From NCBI GenBank assembly GCA_013002105.1, contig JABDKS010000583.1, positions 1 through 9,532 on the forward strand: 9,532 nucleotides of DNA, written 5' to 3'. Shown piece by piece: positions 1 to 7,365 of the stretch (position 1 is the stretch's first letter; every line of letters begins with the position of its first letter). Below the pieces are notes generated by a model that saw nothing but the letters and a program-made list of their open reading frames with translations, was not told the origin of the DNA and did no database searches. The position numbers and the translations under genes are program-made. This DNA comes from Pirellulaceae bacterium (GTDB taxonomy: Bacteria; Planctomycetota; Planctomycetia; Pirellulales; Pirellulaceae).

Positions 1-311
1 GCAATGACAGCCACTTGCTGATCGGATAACGGTGGCGAATCCTTTGGCATCGAACGATCCGGGCCGGCGATTATGTCCAGCAAAGCACTTGATTGGTCGC
101 CTGGATCGACCATTCCGCTTGCAAAAAACGATTCGCTTTTAGCGAGCGAGAAGTCACCCTTTGGGTTCGCTTCGTTGTGGCAGCGCACGCAATGGACAGC
201 AAAGATCTCCGCAACCGGTTCAAAACCCACCTCGGCGTGCGCACGGTGAACCGGCATCGTCGCGTGTGCAATGGCCAGTATGCAGAAGGGAATCAGGACG
301 CGAAAAATCAT
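1..311 (-). CDS. Exported planctomycete-type cytochrome c domain protein, N-terminal part
   Basis: This reading frame starts with ATG at 311 and stays open to the left window edge, giving 103 codons. The first 30 or so residues form a signal peptide (Met-Ile-Phe-Arg, a hydrophobic stretch, then a likely cleavage after Ala-His-Ala), so the protein is exported. A c-type heme motif CVRCH follows at residues 41-45, with a candidate distal Met at residue 88 in RSMPKDSPPLSD. Sequence around it (FEPVAEIFAVHC, NPKGDFSL) matches the planctomycete cytochrome C domain (PSCyt1, PF07635 type). In known members this domain usually precedes DUF1549 and DUF1553 regions in proteins of 700-1100 residues, but those parts lie outside the window, so the full architecture is inference. 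The gene diverges from the esterase-like gene at 555. The heme domain assignment is strong; the role of the whole protein is unknown. Confidence 0.85.
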   Translation of the reverse strand, partial: MIFRVLIPFCILAIAHATMPVHRAHAEVGFEPVAEIFAVHCVRCHNEANPKGDFSLAKSESFFASGMVDPGDQSSALLDIIAGPDRSMPKDSPPLSDQQVAVI

Positions 312-346
312 GATCCAGATTGGGCAGGGGTGAGGCGGGAACACAT

Positions 347-379
347 ATTGTAATGACGTTGACCTGCCCATTTGGTCAA
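347..379 (-). promoter_or_regulatory. Possible promoter for the leftward cytochrome gene
   Basis: On the minus strand, TTGACC (positions 379-374) resembles a -35 box and TACAAT (352-347) resembles a -10 box. The TACAAT lies about 35 bases upstream of the ATG at 311. The spacing between the boxes is 21 bases, longer than the usual 16-18, so the pairing is weak. The -10 match is the better part of this call. Planctomycete promoters are poorly defined, and this remains a guess. Confidence 0.2.
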
Positions 380-380
380 C
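358..380. repeat. Short inverted repeat in divergent intergenic region
   Basis: GTTGACC at 358-364 and GGTCAAC at 374-380 are perfect 7-base inverted arms separated by 9 bases. The element lies between the divergent genes starting at 311 and 555, a natural place for an operator. It also overlaps the tentative -35 box of the leftward gene. A 7-base palindrome can occur by chance, so function is unproven. Confidence 0.25.
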
Positions 381-554
381 TCGTTGCCAAAACGGCGACG
401 TTTCTGGATGCCGCTTGTTCTCGGGGGCGTGTTTGGACCGAACGAATCAGTACCCGTATAGCGAATCGGCCAATCAAGATAGGCGGCGTTGGTCTAATAT
501 GGGATCACGAACTGATTACTCGTCACGACAAACATGCCCGGTACGTACCCCTCC

Positions 555-1384
555 ATGCGACTACACCTCACAAACGTATTTTGTGTTTCTCTGCTTAGCT
601 GCTTTCTTTCGTCACACGCCTTTGGCCAACAAGCTGAAATTCCGGCAGTCAAAGAAAACTTTCATCTATTTCTGTTGATCGGCCAATCCAATATGGCAGG
701 CCGCGGCACGCTGACCGAAGCGGACAAGATTCCCGATTCCAAAATCTGGATGTTCAACAAGCAAAACAAATGGGTTCCGGCGGTCGACCCGCTGCATTTT
801 GACAAACCAAAGATTGTCGGTGTCGGCTTGGGTCGCAGCTTTGCCGCCGAAGTTGCGAAGGCAAATCCCGATGCTGAAATCGGATTGATTCCATGCGCCG
901 TTGGCGGTTCGGCCATCGCCACTTGGCAAGAGGGTGGATATCACGCCAGCACTAAAACGCATCCGTACGATGACATGTTGCGCCGACTCCATGTCGCAAT
1001 GCAAAGTGGCACGCTGAAGGCGATTTTGTGGCACCAAGGAGAATCGGACAGCAAAGCCAAATTGTCCACGATCTACGAAACGAAACTACATGAATTGATC
1101 GCCGGTTACGCACAGAATCTGGCGACCCGACCGTCCCTTTCATCGCCGGGCAATTGGGCCAATTCAAAGAACGCCCCTGGAACGAGGATAGAAAACGCGT
1201 CAATGCCGCACACGAAGCATTGACCGACAAGATTCCGCACGCGCGATTTGTGCGTTCGGATGGATTGATACACAAAGGTGACGAAACCCATTTTGACCGC
1301 GATTCTTATCGGGAACTGGGCCGACGTTACGCGAAAGCCCATCTGAAACCAGTCACCCAAGCGGCCACGCCTGCAAACGAATGA
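555..1384 (+). pseudogene. Frameshifted exported sialate O-acetylesterase-like (SASA/DUF303) hydrolase
   Basis: The family is SGNH-fold carbohydrate acetylesterases, which remove O-acetyl groups from sugars. ATG at 555 is preferred over ATG at 534 because it starts a clean signal peptide (MRLHLTNVF to about SHAFGQ). The catalytic-Ser motif LIGQSNMAGRG puts Ser at residue 45 (687-689). GGSAIATW and ILWHQGESD (Glu at 1041-1043) follow in the same frame. After ELIA at 1092-1103 the frame runs out of homology and stops at 1223. Family-like sequence (RLRTESGDPTVPFIAGQLGQF, then DETHFD with His at 1289-1291) resumes in the frame one base back and ends at 1384. A single missing C in the CC run at 1102-1103 explains this, since adding one base restores a continuous protein of about 277 residues. 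The break separates the Ser from the Asp/His, so the first product should be inactive. Either a real pseudogene or a sequencing error fits. Family assignment is confident. Confidence 0.85.
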
Positions 1385-1537
1385 TAGACAATACGTTTGG
1401 TAGGTTGCTGTTCGCCCACCGCGTGGCATCTGAGTGCGACTGTCAGCAATCGTCAATTACCGATACCCATCCGACTTCGCGAGCGTGTAAATTGGTCCCG
1501 CGATTAGTCAAACCCACCTCCATCCACCCCGGACTCT

Positions 1538-4500
1538 ATGTTTGCCCCGCCGATGAAACCCACCTTGCCGCGCCTTGTTCTCGTCGTATTGATTTTTGGA
1601 TTACTGATTCCGCCAGTCCCCTGCTCTGCCGACAACGACGCTGCAGCGGCCTTTCAGCTGGAGGACGGTGACCGTGTTGTATTGCTGGGTGATGGTCTGA
1701 TCGAGCAAGAGCAATACGCTGGTTGGATCGAAGTGATGTTCACCACCGCGTTCGCTGACCGGGATGTGACGTTTCGCAATTTGGGCTGGAGCGCCGATAC
1801 TCCGGCGGGCGATTCACGATTTGGCCTGAGCTTGCTGCAGGCAGGTCGCGAAGGGGACGACGAAGGTTGGAAACAACTGGTCAAGCAAATTGAACTTACC
1901 AAGCCAACGGTCGTCGTTTTTGGATATGGCATGGCCAGTTCGCTGGAAGGCGGTAGCGAAGGGATCGACCAATACAAAAGTGATTTTGAGCGGTTGATCG
2001 GGGCCATCGAGAATGTTTCTCCTCAGGCAAAGTTTGTCTTCTTGTCACCCATCAGTCGGTTGGATGATTCGCCACATAATGACACGATTGAAGCTTACGC
2101 CGACGCGACCGAGCAGATCGCTGCCACCCACGGCAAGGTCTTTGTCGATCTGACATCGGTGGCCATGTCTCCCGAGTTGCGCAAGGACCCAATCCACCTG
2201 AATGATGCGGGGTATCGGATCGCTGCGGCAGAAATCCAACAGCAACTTTCGCTCCAATCGAATTGGCAAACCAGCCCGCAGACCGAAGCACTTCGCGAAG
2301 TCATTGTTCGAAAGGGCCAATGGTGGTTTCACCGATCACGTCCGGCGAACATGGCATACGTGTTTGGGTTCCGAAAACACGAACAAGGTCAAAACGCAGT
2401 CGAGATACCGAAGTTTGACACGTTGGTGATCGAAGAAGAAAAACGAATCGCGTTGCTGCGAGCATTGCAAGTCGCAAATATCGAAAAAGTGAAACCGCAG
2501 ATTGAATCACGGTACGCAAAATTCACCAAACAACCGACGCCTGAGTTTTCCGTTGGCGATGAATTGGAGGTCACTTTGTGGGCCGAGAACCCGCAACTGA
2601 ACAAACCGATTCAAATGAACTTTGACCCGCAAGGTCGACTGTGGGTTGCCAGCAGCGAAGCGTACCCGATGATCGAAGTCGGTCAGTCGCCACCCGATAA
2701 AGTCCTGATTTTGGAAGACACGACCGGCGACGGGAGGGCTGACAAGTCGACTGTCTTTGCCGACGGACTGTTGATCCCGACGGGCGTCCAACCCGGAGAC
2801 GGCGGTTGCTACGTTGCCCAAAGCACTGATTTGTTGTTCTTGAAAGACACCGACGGAGATTCCAAAGCCGATGTAAAGACACGTGTGCTGAGCGGATTCG
2901 GGACCGAAGACACACACCACAATTTGCACACGCTGCGTTGGGGACCCGATGGGCGACTCTATATGAACCAAAGTGTCTACACGCGGACCGACACTGAAAC
3001 GCCCCGCGGAGTCGTGCGATTGAAGGGTGGCGGTGGTTTTCGTTACAACCCCAAGTCGATGCGGATGCAGATCTTCTTTCGCGGGCTCTGGAATTCCTGG
3101 GGACACCAGTTCGACGCTTACGGACAATCGTTCTTGACCGACGGCGCTGGTTTCGCGGGAATCGGTTACGCATTTCCTGGTGCCGCGTTTAACCCAGCTC
3201 CCAAGACCCGTCGCGTATTGGATCTGATCAGCCCGGGAAACTATCCCAAGTTTGCGTCAGCAGAAATCATTCAGGGTGATGCGTTTGGACCGCAGTGGCA
3301 AGGTTCGATCGTAACGTGTGATTTTCGTGCCAATCGTGTGACTCGTTTCAGCGTGATGGATCAAGGAGCGGGGTTTGTCACCAAGCAAGAAGACGACCTA
3401 TTGCGGACGTCGGCAGCTACCTTTCGTCCCATCGACGTCAAACAGGGGCCCGACGGTGCGCTCTATATCGCCGACTGGTCCAACCCGATCATCAACCATG
3501 GCGAAGTCGACTTTCGCGATGAACGTCGCGATCGTTGGCACGGCCGCATCTGGCGGGTGCGATGGAAAGGCGCCGCGAAAAGATCGATCGAAGATTTGAC
3601 GCAGTTGACCAGTGCTCAGCTGATGGAGCGTCTGAAATCCAATGACCGCTACACGCGTGATCAATCACGTCGTGTATTGATTGAACGTGGCGAAGACTTG
3701 TCAGCTGTTCTGGCGGATTGGATCGCGACACAGAGCGATAACCACGCACGGCTGGAGGGCATCTGGTTGGGACAAGCCACGGACACAGGAAACTTGTTTG
3801 AAATCGCAAAAAACGTGTTCGCAAGCGACGCGAAAGTGGACGCCGCGATCACGCGAGTCGTCAGCGACTGGGCGGATCCCAACGGTGACACTGAACATCC
3901 GCTGTCCTACGACGACGCGTTGGAATTCTTTCGTCAAGGCGTTGAACATCAGCATCCGCGTGTTCGACTCGAGTCGATCCGAGGCTTGGGAAAATTGGGC
4001 ACGCTCCAGGCAGCCACCACGGCATTGACCGCGCTGGATCATCCACGCGATCGGTTCATTGATTTTGCGCTGGCAACGACCGTGGACGATTTGGTGGATC
4101 CCTTGATGGAGGCGCTCGAGAGCGGAGTATGGAAACCCGACACGGAGGCGAGATCACGGCAAGTTGAATTTGTACTGACATCGATCCAACCCGCACGGGC
4201 CAGTGCGTATTTGACCAAGCATTTGGCTGACAATCGGATCAGCAAGGATGGCCGTGGTCCTTGGATCAGCTTGATCGGCAAAGCGGGCGGACCGAGCGAG
4301 TTACAAACGCTCTATCAGCAAGTCACCAACGGCGGCTTTGATTCAGCTGCGACCGTACGCGCGATCGATGCGTTGGCCGACGCACAACGTTTGCGCAAAG
4401 TTCGTCCCGCAGGCGGAACCACGGGGATCAGCACGCTGCTCGCGTCCCCCGACGCGGCCGTTAAGATGGCCGCGACGCGACTGACCGGTCACTGGAAACT

Positions 4501-5854
4501 GGGCGGTCAAATTGGCAACCTGACGAAAATTGCATCGTCGGACAACGAAGGCGACGCGATTCGCCGTTCTGCTGTCGACGCATTGCGAACCATTGGTGGC
4601 TCAGGTGCGGCAACTGAGTTAACAAAACTGGCCAGTGGCGATGCTCCGTTGGCGATCCGCCAACACGCCGTCGTCGCACTGTCCGCCGTATCGATCCAGG
4701 ACGCTACAGATCCTTTCTTCGACGTGCTCTCGCAGATCCAAAGTGAACAGACAGCACTTGAGTTGTGGCGGGGTGTCCTGTCGGCAAAAAATGCCGGCAA
4801 CGTGCTGGCACAGCGAATTCCCAGCGATGGCGTTTCTGAAATCGCGGCTCGGGCGGGCTTGCGAGCCGCCAAGGACGGCGGGCGTAGCGAACCGAAACTG
4901 ATCGCGGTCCTGACGCCGCTTGCGAAATTGGAAATGAACGTCGAAATGCTGACACCCCAGCGAATCCAAAAGCTGGCCGAGTTGGTTGCCAGCAGCGGCA
5001 ATCCGGGACGCGGAGAATCCATCTACTACCGCGCCGAACTTGCTTGCGTGAACTGCCACGCGATTGGGGGTGTTGGCGGCAAAGTCGGACCGGACATGAC
5101 CAGTTTGGGCGCAAGTGCACCGGTCGATTATCTGATCGAGTCCCTTTACGATCCCAATGCAAAGATCAAAGAGAACTACCACAGTGTGATCGTGGCTACC
5201 GAAGACGGTCAGACGTTGTCGGGCATCGAAGTCGAAAGCACAGATGATGAATTAGTGATTCGTGATGCCAACAATAAACTGGTACGTGTGGCCCAAGATG
5301 ATATTGTCGCCAAAAAGGCGGGGCCGTCGCTGATGCCCAATGGTGTCGTTGACCGATTGAGCCAACAGGAACAAGTTGACTTGATCACGTTTTTGACGCG
5401 GCTTGGCAAGCCGGGCAATTACGACGCCAGTCAGGGTGGTGTTGGACGCGTCTACGAAGTTTTTGCTGGGAACCATCGCATCGAACAGGCTGGCGCGGAC
5501 CGAATCATCAGTGGCGAATTAAAAGAGGGTTGGAAACCGCTACTGTCACGAGTCAATGGAAACGTGCAGGGCAGCACGCTGGCCGAGATGTGCAAACAAC
5601 CCATCAATATCTCCTTGGTCAATGTCTATCTGCGAACCCGCTTTGATATGGCGACCGAGGGCGACGTCACCTTCACCGTCGCCGGTGCCACCACCGCCGA
5701 GTTGTGGATCGACGGGGAGCCCGTCGACGGTAAAACGTCGTTCAAAACAAATGTCAAACCTGGCAACCACACCGTGCTGGTCCGATTGGATGGGCGAGAA
5801 CTGCCAAGAGTGTTCAAGTTGATTTGCAAGGACGTCCAATTTGCCATCGAGTGA
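1538..5854 (+). CDS. Giant exported SGNH/PVC beta-propeller/HEAT/cytochrome c protein
   Basis: A 1438-residue multidomain exported protein. Residues 1-32 form a signal peptide with cleavage near CSA/DND; ATG at 1553 (MKPTLPRL) is an equally plausible start. Residues about 40-240 are an SGNH/GDSL-like domain (LGDG at 50-53, FRNLGWSADTP, DPIHLND at 217-223). A conserved linker (GQWWFHRSRPANMAYVFGFR) follows. Residues about 335-675 match the PVC-type beta-propeller called membrane-bound dehydrogenase N-terminal domain (TIGR02604 type). It contains the calcium-site-like motifs DTTGDGRAD (394-402) and DTDGDSKAD (437-445), and DTHHNLHTLRWGPDGRLY. Residues about 685-1150 are alpha-helical HEAT-like repeats. 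Residues about 1155-1300 are a Pirellula/Verrucomicrobium heme-binding domain (TIGR02603 type) with CVNCH at 1170-1174 and distal Met at 1266 in GPSLMPNG. Residues about 1305-1438 look like a PA14-like or carbohydrate-binding beta-sandwich (ELWIDGEPVDG, VKPGNHTVLVRLDG). The likely role is periplasmic sugar or polyol oxidation with electrons passed to the heme. The substrate is unknown. Confidence 0.9.
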   Translation: MFAPPMKPTLPRLVLVVLIFGLLIPPVPCSADNDAAAAFQLEDGDRVVLLGDGLIEQEQYAGWIEVMFTTAFADRDVTFRNLGWSADTPAGDSRFGLSLLQAGREGDDEGWKQLVKQIELTKPTVVVFGYGMASSLEGGSEGIDQYKSDFERLIGAIENVSPQAKFVFLSPISRLDDSPHNDTIEAYADATEQIAATHGKVFVDLTSVAMSPELRKDPIHLNDAGYRIAAAEIQQQLSLQSNWQTSPQTEALREVIVRKGQWWFHRSRPANMAYVFGFRKHEQGQNAVEIPKFDTLVIEEEKRIALLRALQVANIEKVKPQIESRYAKFTKQPTPEFSVGDELEVTLWAENPQLNKPIQMNFDPQGRLWVASSEAYPMIEVGQSPPDKVLILEDTTGDGRADKSTVFADGLLIPTGVQPGDGGCYVAQSTDLLFLKDTDGDSKADVKTRVLSGFGTEDTHHNLHTLRWGPDGRLYMNQSVYTRTDTETPRGVVRLKGGGGFRYNPKSMRMQIFFRGLWNSWGHQFDAYGQSFLTDGAGFAGIGYAFPGAAFNPAPKTRRVLDLISPGNYPKFASAEIIQGDAFGPQWQGSIVTCDFRANRVTRFSVMDQGAGFVTKQEDDLLRTSAATFRPIDVKQGPDGALYIADWSNPIINHGEVDFRDERRDRWHGRIWRVRWKGAAKRSIEDLTQLTSAQLMERLKSNDRYTRDQSRRVLIERGEDLSAVLADWIATQSDNHARLEGIWLGQATDTGNLFEIAKNVFASDAKVDAAITRVVSDWADPNGDTEHPLSYDDALEFFRQGVEHQHPRVRLESIRGLGKLGTLQAATTALTALDHPRDRFIDFALATTVDDLVDPLMEALESGVWKPDTEARSRQVEFVLTSIQPARASAYLTKHLADNRISKDGRGPWISLIGKAGGPSELQTLYQQVTNGGFDSAATVRAIDALADAQRLRKVRPAGGTTGISTLLASPDAAVKMAATRLTGHWKLGGQIGNLTKIASSDNEGDAIRRSAVDALRTIGGSGAATELTKLASGDAPLAIRQHAVVALSAVSIQDATDPFFDVLSQIQSEQTALELWRGVLSAKNAGNVLAQRIPSDGVSEIAARAGLRAAKDGGRSEPKLIAVLTPLAKLEMNVEMLTPQRIQKLAELVASSGNPGRGESIYYRAELACVNCHAIGGVGGKVGPDMTSLGASAPVDYLIESLYDPNAKIKENYHSVIVATEDGQTLSGIEVESTDDELVIRDANNKLVRVAQDDIVAKKAGPSLMPNGVVDRLSQQEQVDLITFLTRLGKPGNYDASQGGVGRVYEVFAGNHRIEQAGADRIISGELKEGWKPLLSRVNGNVQGSTLAEMCKQPINISLVNVYLRTRFDMATEGDVTFTVAGATTAELWIDGEPVDGKTSFKTNVKPGNHTVLVRLDGRELPRVFKLICKDVQFAIE

Positions 5855-6423
5855 TGATCATGAATCAGCAAGTTTTGAAATTATCCATCACATTGTGTCT
5901 GCATACTACGCTCGCTACTTGTGTATCCGGATACGCAACGGCACAATCCGCGACTGAGGATTCAGACGATTCTGCGACGCAATTGAAACGCTCGATCGTA
6001 CGAATCGTGATTCAACCGAAAACGAGTCGGCCGTTCAATTGGCAGCGCGGGGAACAGATCACACTTGGTGCGAGACTGATATCCGATGATGAATGCCGCG
6101 TCATTGGTGTCGCGACAGAACTAGAGTTGGTTGCCACGAAAACATTCAGAAACCGTGTTGAAGTCATTCTCCGGTTGACAACGGATCAGCGAAAGCGAGT
6201 CCTGAGGGCGGCCAAGATTAGTGAGTTATGGTTTGAGGCGATGCCGTTTCACCATGATCACATCGCGACGATGAAAAAGGACGTCGACTTTGTGCAGTAT
6301 CTAGATGAGAATCCGCGATACCGACCGGCCAATGAAGGTGACTGGGGTCTCGGCGCCTCGATTTCCATGGCGGCGCCAACCGCCAACGAACTTTCAAGCC
6401 TTCGTCGTACCGAACAACAATAG
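5854..6423 (+). CDS. Small secreted protein of unknown function, coupled to the giant heme protein
   Basis: ATG at 5854 shares its A with the TGA stop of the preceding gene (TGATG), a classic translational coupling arrangement; ATG at 5860 is an alternative, and the in-frame codons upstream to 5824 lie within the previous gene. The 189-residue product begins with a signal peptide (MIMNQQVLKLSITL, ending near GYATAQ), so it is exported. The mature part starts with an acidic, disordered-looking stretch (SATEDSDDS), followed by a compact mixed alpha/beta region (IVRIVIQP, ELELVATKTF, VEVILRLTTDQRKRVLRAAK, ELWFEAMP). No cofactor or catalytic motif is visible, and no Cys occurs in the mature part except one in DDECRV. 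The pattern of a beta strand, then LTTDQ, a helix and another strand faintly recalls the RcpC/CpaB C-terminal domain, but this is only an impression from pattern. I do not recognise the family. Coupling suggests it is made in step with the heme protein and may bind it. Confidence 0.75.
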   Translation: MIMNQQVLKLSITLCLHTTLATCVSGYATAQSATEDSDDSATQLKRSIVRIVIQPKTSRPFNWQRGEQITLGARLISDDECRVIGVATELELVATKTFRNRVEVILRLTTDQRKRVLRAAKISELWFEAMPFHHDHIATMKKDVDFVQYLDENPRYRPANEGDWGLGASISMAAPTANELSSLRRTEQQ

Positions 6424-6451
6424 CACGCACTAGTTGGAGCGCATGGTCGAC

Positions 6452-7141
6452 ATGAAAGTCCTTGCCATTCAGCATGATGCTGCTGACCCGCCCGCCGCGG
6501 CAGGCGAGATCGTAACAAATCTGGGACACGAATTAACGACGATTCGTTTGGATCGCGGCGACAAGATTCCCGCCACGCCTGATGCCGACATGTTGATGAC
6601 GTTTGGCGGCGGTTTTTCGTTCACGCAGGGCGAACCGCCCCCCTGGTTTGCCGCCGAACAGAAGTTGATTCGCGACTACGTCGATACCCAGCGTAAGGTA
6701 TTAGGAATCTGCCTGGGTTCCCAGATGATCTCATCCGCTTTGGGTGGAAAAGTGCGTCGCAACGACCAAGTCGAAGTCGGTTGGCACCCGGTCGAATCGG
6801 TCCCGGGATCGAGTTCCTGTCTGACCGATTTGTTCACTCAGCCAACGCATGTGTTTCATTGGCATCAAGATACGTTTTCGATCCCCGATGGAGCGAAACA
6901 CGTGCTGCGATCACAAGGTTGCGACAACCAAGGTTTCGTGATTGACGACCGCGTGTTCGCCTTCCAGTGCCATCTCGAAGCGAACGAAAAGACCGTGCGA
7001 ACTTTTTTAGCGGTTTCGAAACTCTGGCGGCAGGATTCGCGGTTTGTGCAAACCGAGCAAGAGATCGTTGGCGGCGTTGATCAGTACTTCCCGCATCAAC
7101 AAGAATTGCTCCAGCGGATCCTGGTACGTCTGATGCAGTGA
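6452..7141 (+). CDS. Class I glutamine amidotransferase (GMP-synthase GATase-like)
   Basis: A 229-residue cytoplasmic protein of the class I glutamine amidotransferase family (PF00117 type). It hydrolyses glutamine and normally hands ammonia to a partner synthetase. Residues below are counted from ATG at 6452 (MKVLAIQHD), the usual family N-terminus. ATG at 6443 and TTG at 6434 are in-frame alternatives, and a GGAG at 6436-6439 lies only 3 bases before 6443. The nucleophile elbow GICLGSQ places Cys at 87. His 174 and Glu 176 in FQCHLE complete the triad. TFGGGFSF and VGWHPVE are further family hallmarks, and the length is typical of stand-alone YfeJ-like members. No signal peptide is present, unlike the two genes upstream. 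No synthetase, anthranilate or purine gene adjoins it, so the acceptor is unknown. It starts 28 bases after the small secreted protein and could share its transcript. An active enzyme is likely; a specific pathway cannot be assigned. Confidence 0.9.
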   Translation: MKVLAIQHDAADPPAAAGEIVTNLGHELTTIRLDRGDKIPATPDADMLMTFGGGFSFTQGEPPPWFAAEQKLIRDYVDTQRKVLGICLGSQMISSALGGKVRRNDQVEVGWHPVESVPGSSSCLTDLFTQPTHVFHWHQDTFSIPDGAKHVLRSQGCDNQGFVIDDRVFAFQCHLEANEKTVRTFLAVSKLWRQDSRFVQTEQEIVGGVDQYFPHQQELLQRILVRLMQ

Positions 7142-7152
7142 TCGGTAGCGTG

Positions 7153-7287
7153 CCAGCTAGGCACCGTCTCGAAAATAGAGAGCGGCAAGGCGCTAGCCGA
7201 CGGTGACACCGGAAATACCCGCGGCTAGCGCCGTGCGGCTCACATAGGATTGCGTTGATCTATATTTACGAGACGGTGCCTAGCTGG
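7153..7287. repeat. 19-bp perfect inverted repeat after the amidotransferase gene
   Basis: The arm CCAGCTAGGCACCGTCTCG at 7153-7171 is the exact reverse complement of 7269-7287. The arms are separated by 97 bases and begin 11 bases after the amidotransferase stop. Nineteen paired bases far exceed chance expectation in a gap of this size. No run of T follows either arm, so this is not a standard intrinsic terminator, although it lies where a bidirectional terminator between convergent genes would be expected. Confidence 0.85.
7189..7232. repeat. 11-bp inverted repeat nested inside the 19-bp repeat
   Basis: GGCGCTAGCCG at 7189-7199 and CGGCTAGCGCC at 7222-7232 are perfect inverted arms with a 22-base loop. 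The hairpin sits between the 19-bp arms, so a branched stem is possible in RNA, or a cruciform in DNA. The core CGGCTAGCG recurs at 7361-7369. Confidence 0.75.
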
Positions 7288-7365
7288 ACAGCGCCACTTT
7301 TCATTGGCCGATGGGCGACAGCCCCGGTTGTTTTCGCAACGAACCGCGGCTATCTCCGTGCGGCT
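7219..7365. repeat. Imperfect 22-bp direct repeat pair in the convergent gap
   Basis: Positions 7219-7240 and 7344-7365 match at 20 of 22 bases (they begin CCGCGGCTA and end CCGTGCGGCT, differing at two bases between these blocks). The similarity suggests copies of a family of G+C-rich intergenic repeats. From memory, similar phrases occur in Rhodopirellula intergenic regions, but I cannot verify this here. Confidence 0.6.

Noticed and set aside
495..500. TAATAT as a -10 box for the esterase gene
   Set aside because: No convincing -35 box lies 16-18 bases upstream, so the match on its own is too weak to list as a feature.
1092..1112. Programmed -1 ribosomal frameshift in the esterase gene
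   Set aside because: The shift direction is right, but there is no slippery heptamer of the X-XXY-YYZ type and no evident downstream stem. This enzyme family is not known to use frameshifting.
1381..1671. 96-codon open frame between the esterase and the giant gene
   Set aside because: It overlaps the signal peptide of the giant gene in another frame, has no recognisable domain and a Cys/Arg-rich composition typical of shadow frames.
2507..3173. Minus-strand frames of about 200 codons opposite the giant gene
   Set aside because: They are antisense to the strongly supported propeller region and show no domain pattern of their own.
4507..5182. Minus-strand frames of 150-187 codons opposite the HEAT and heme region
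   Set aside because: Three overlapping antisense frames are open at once, as expected from codon bias of the coding strand rather than real genes.
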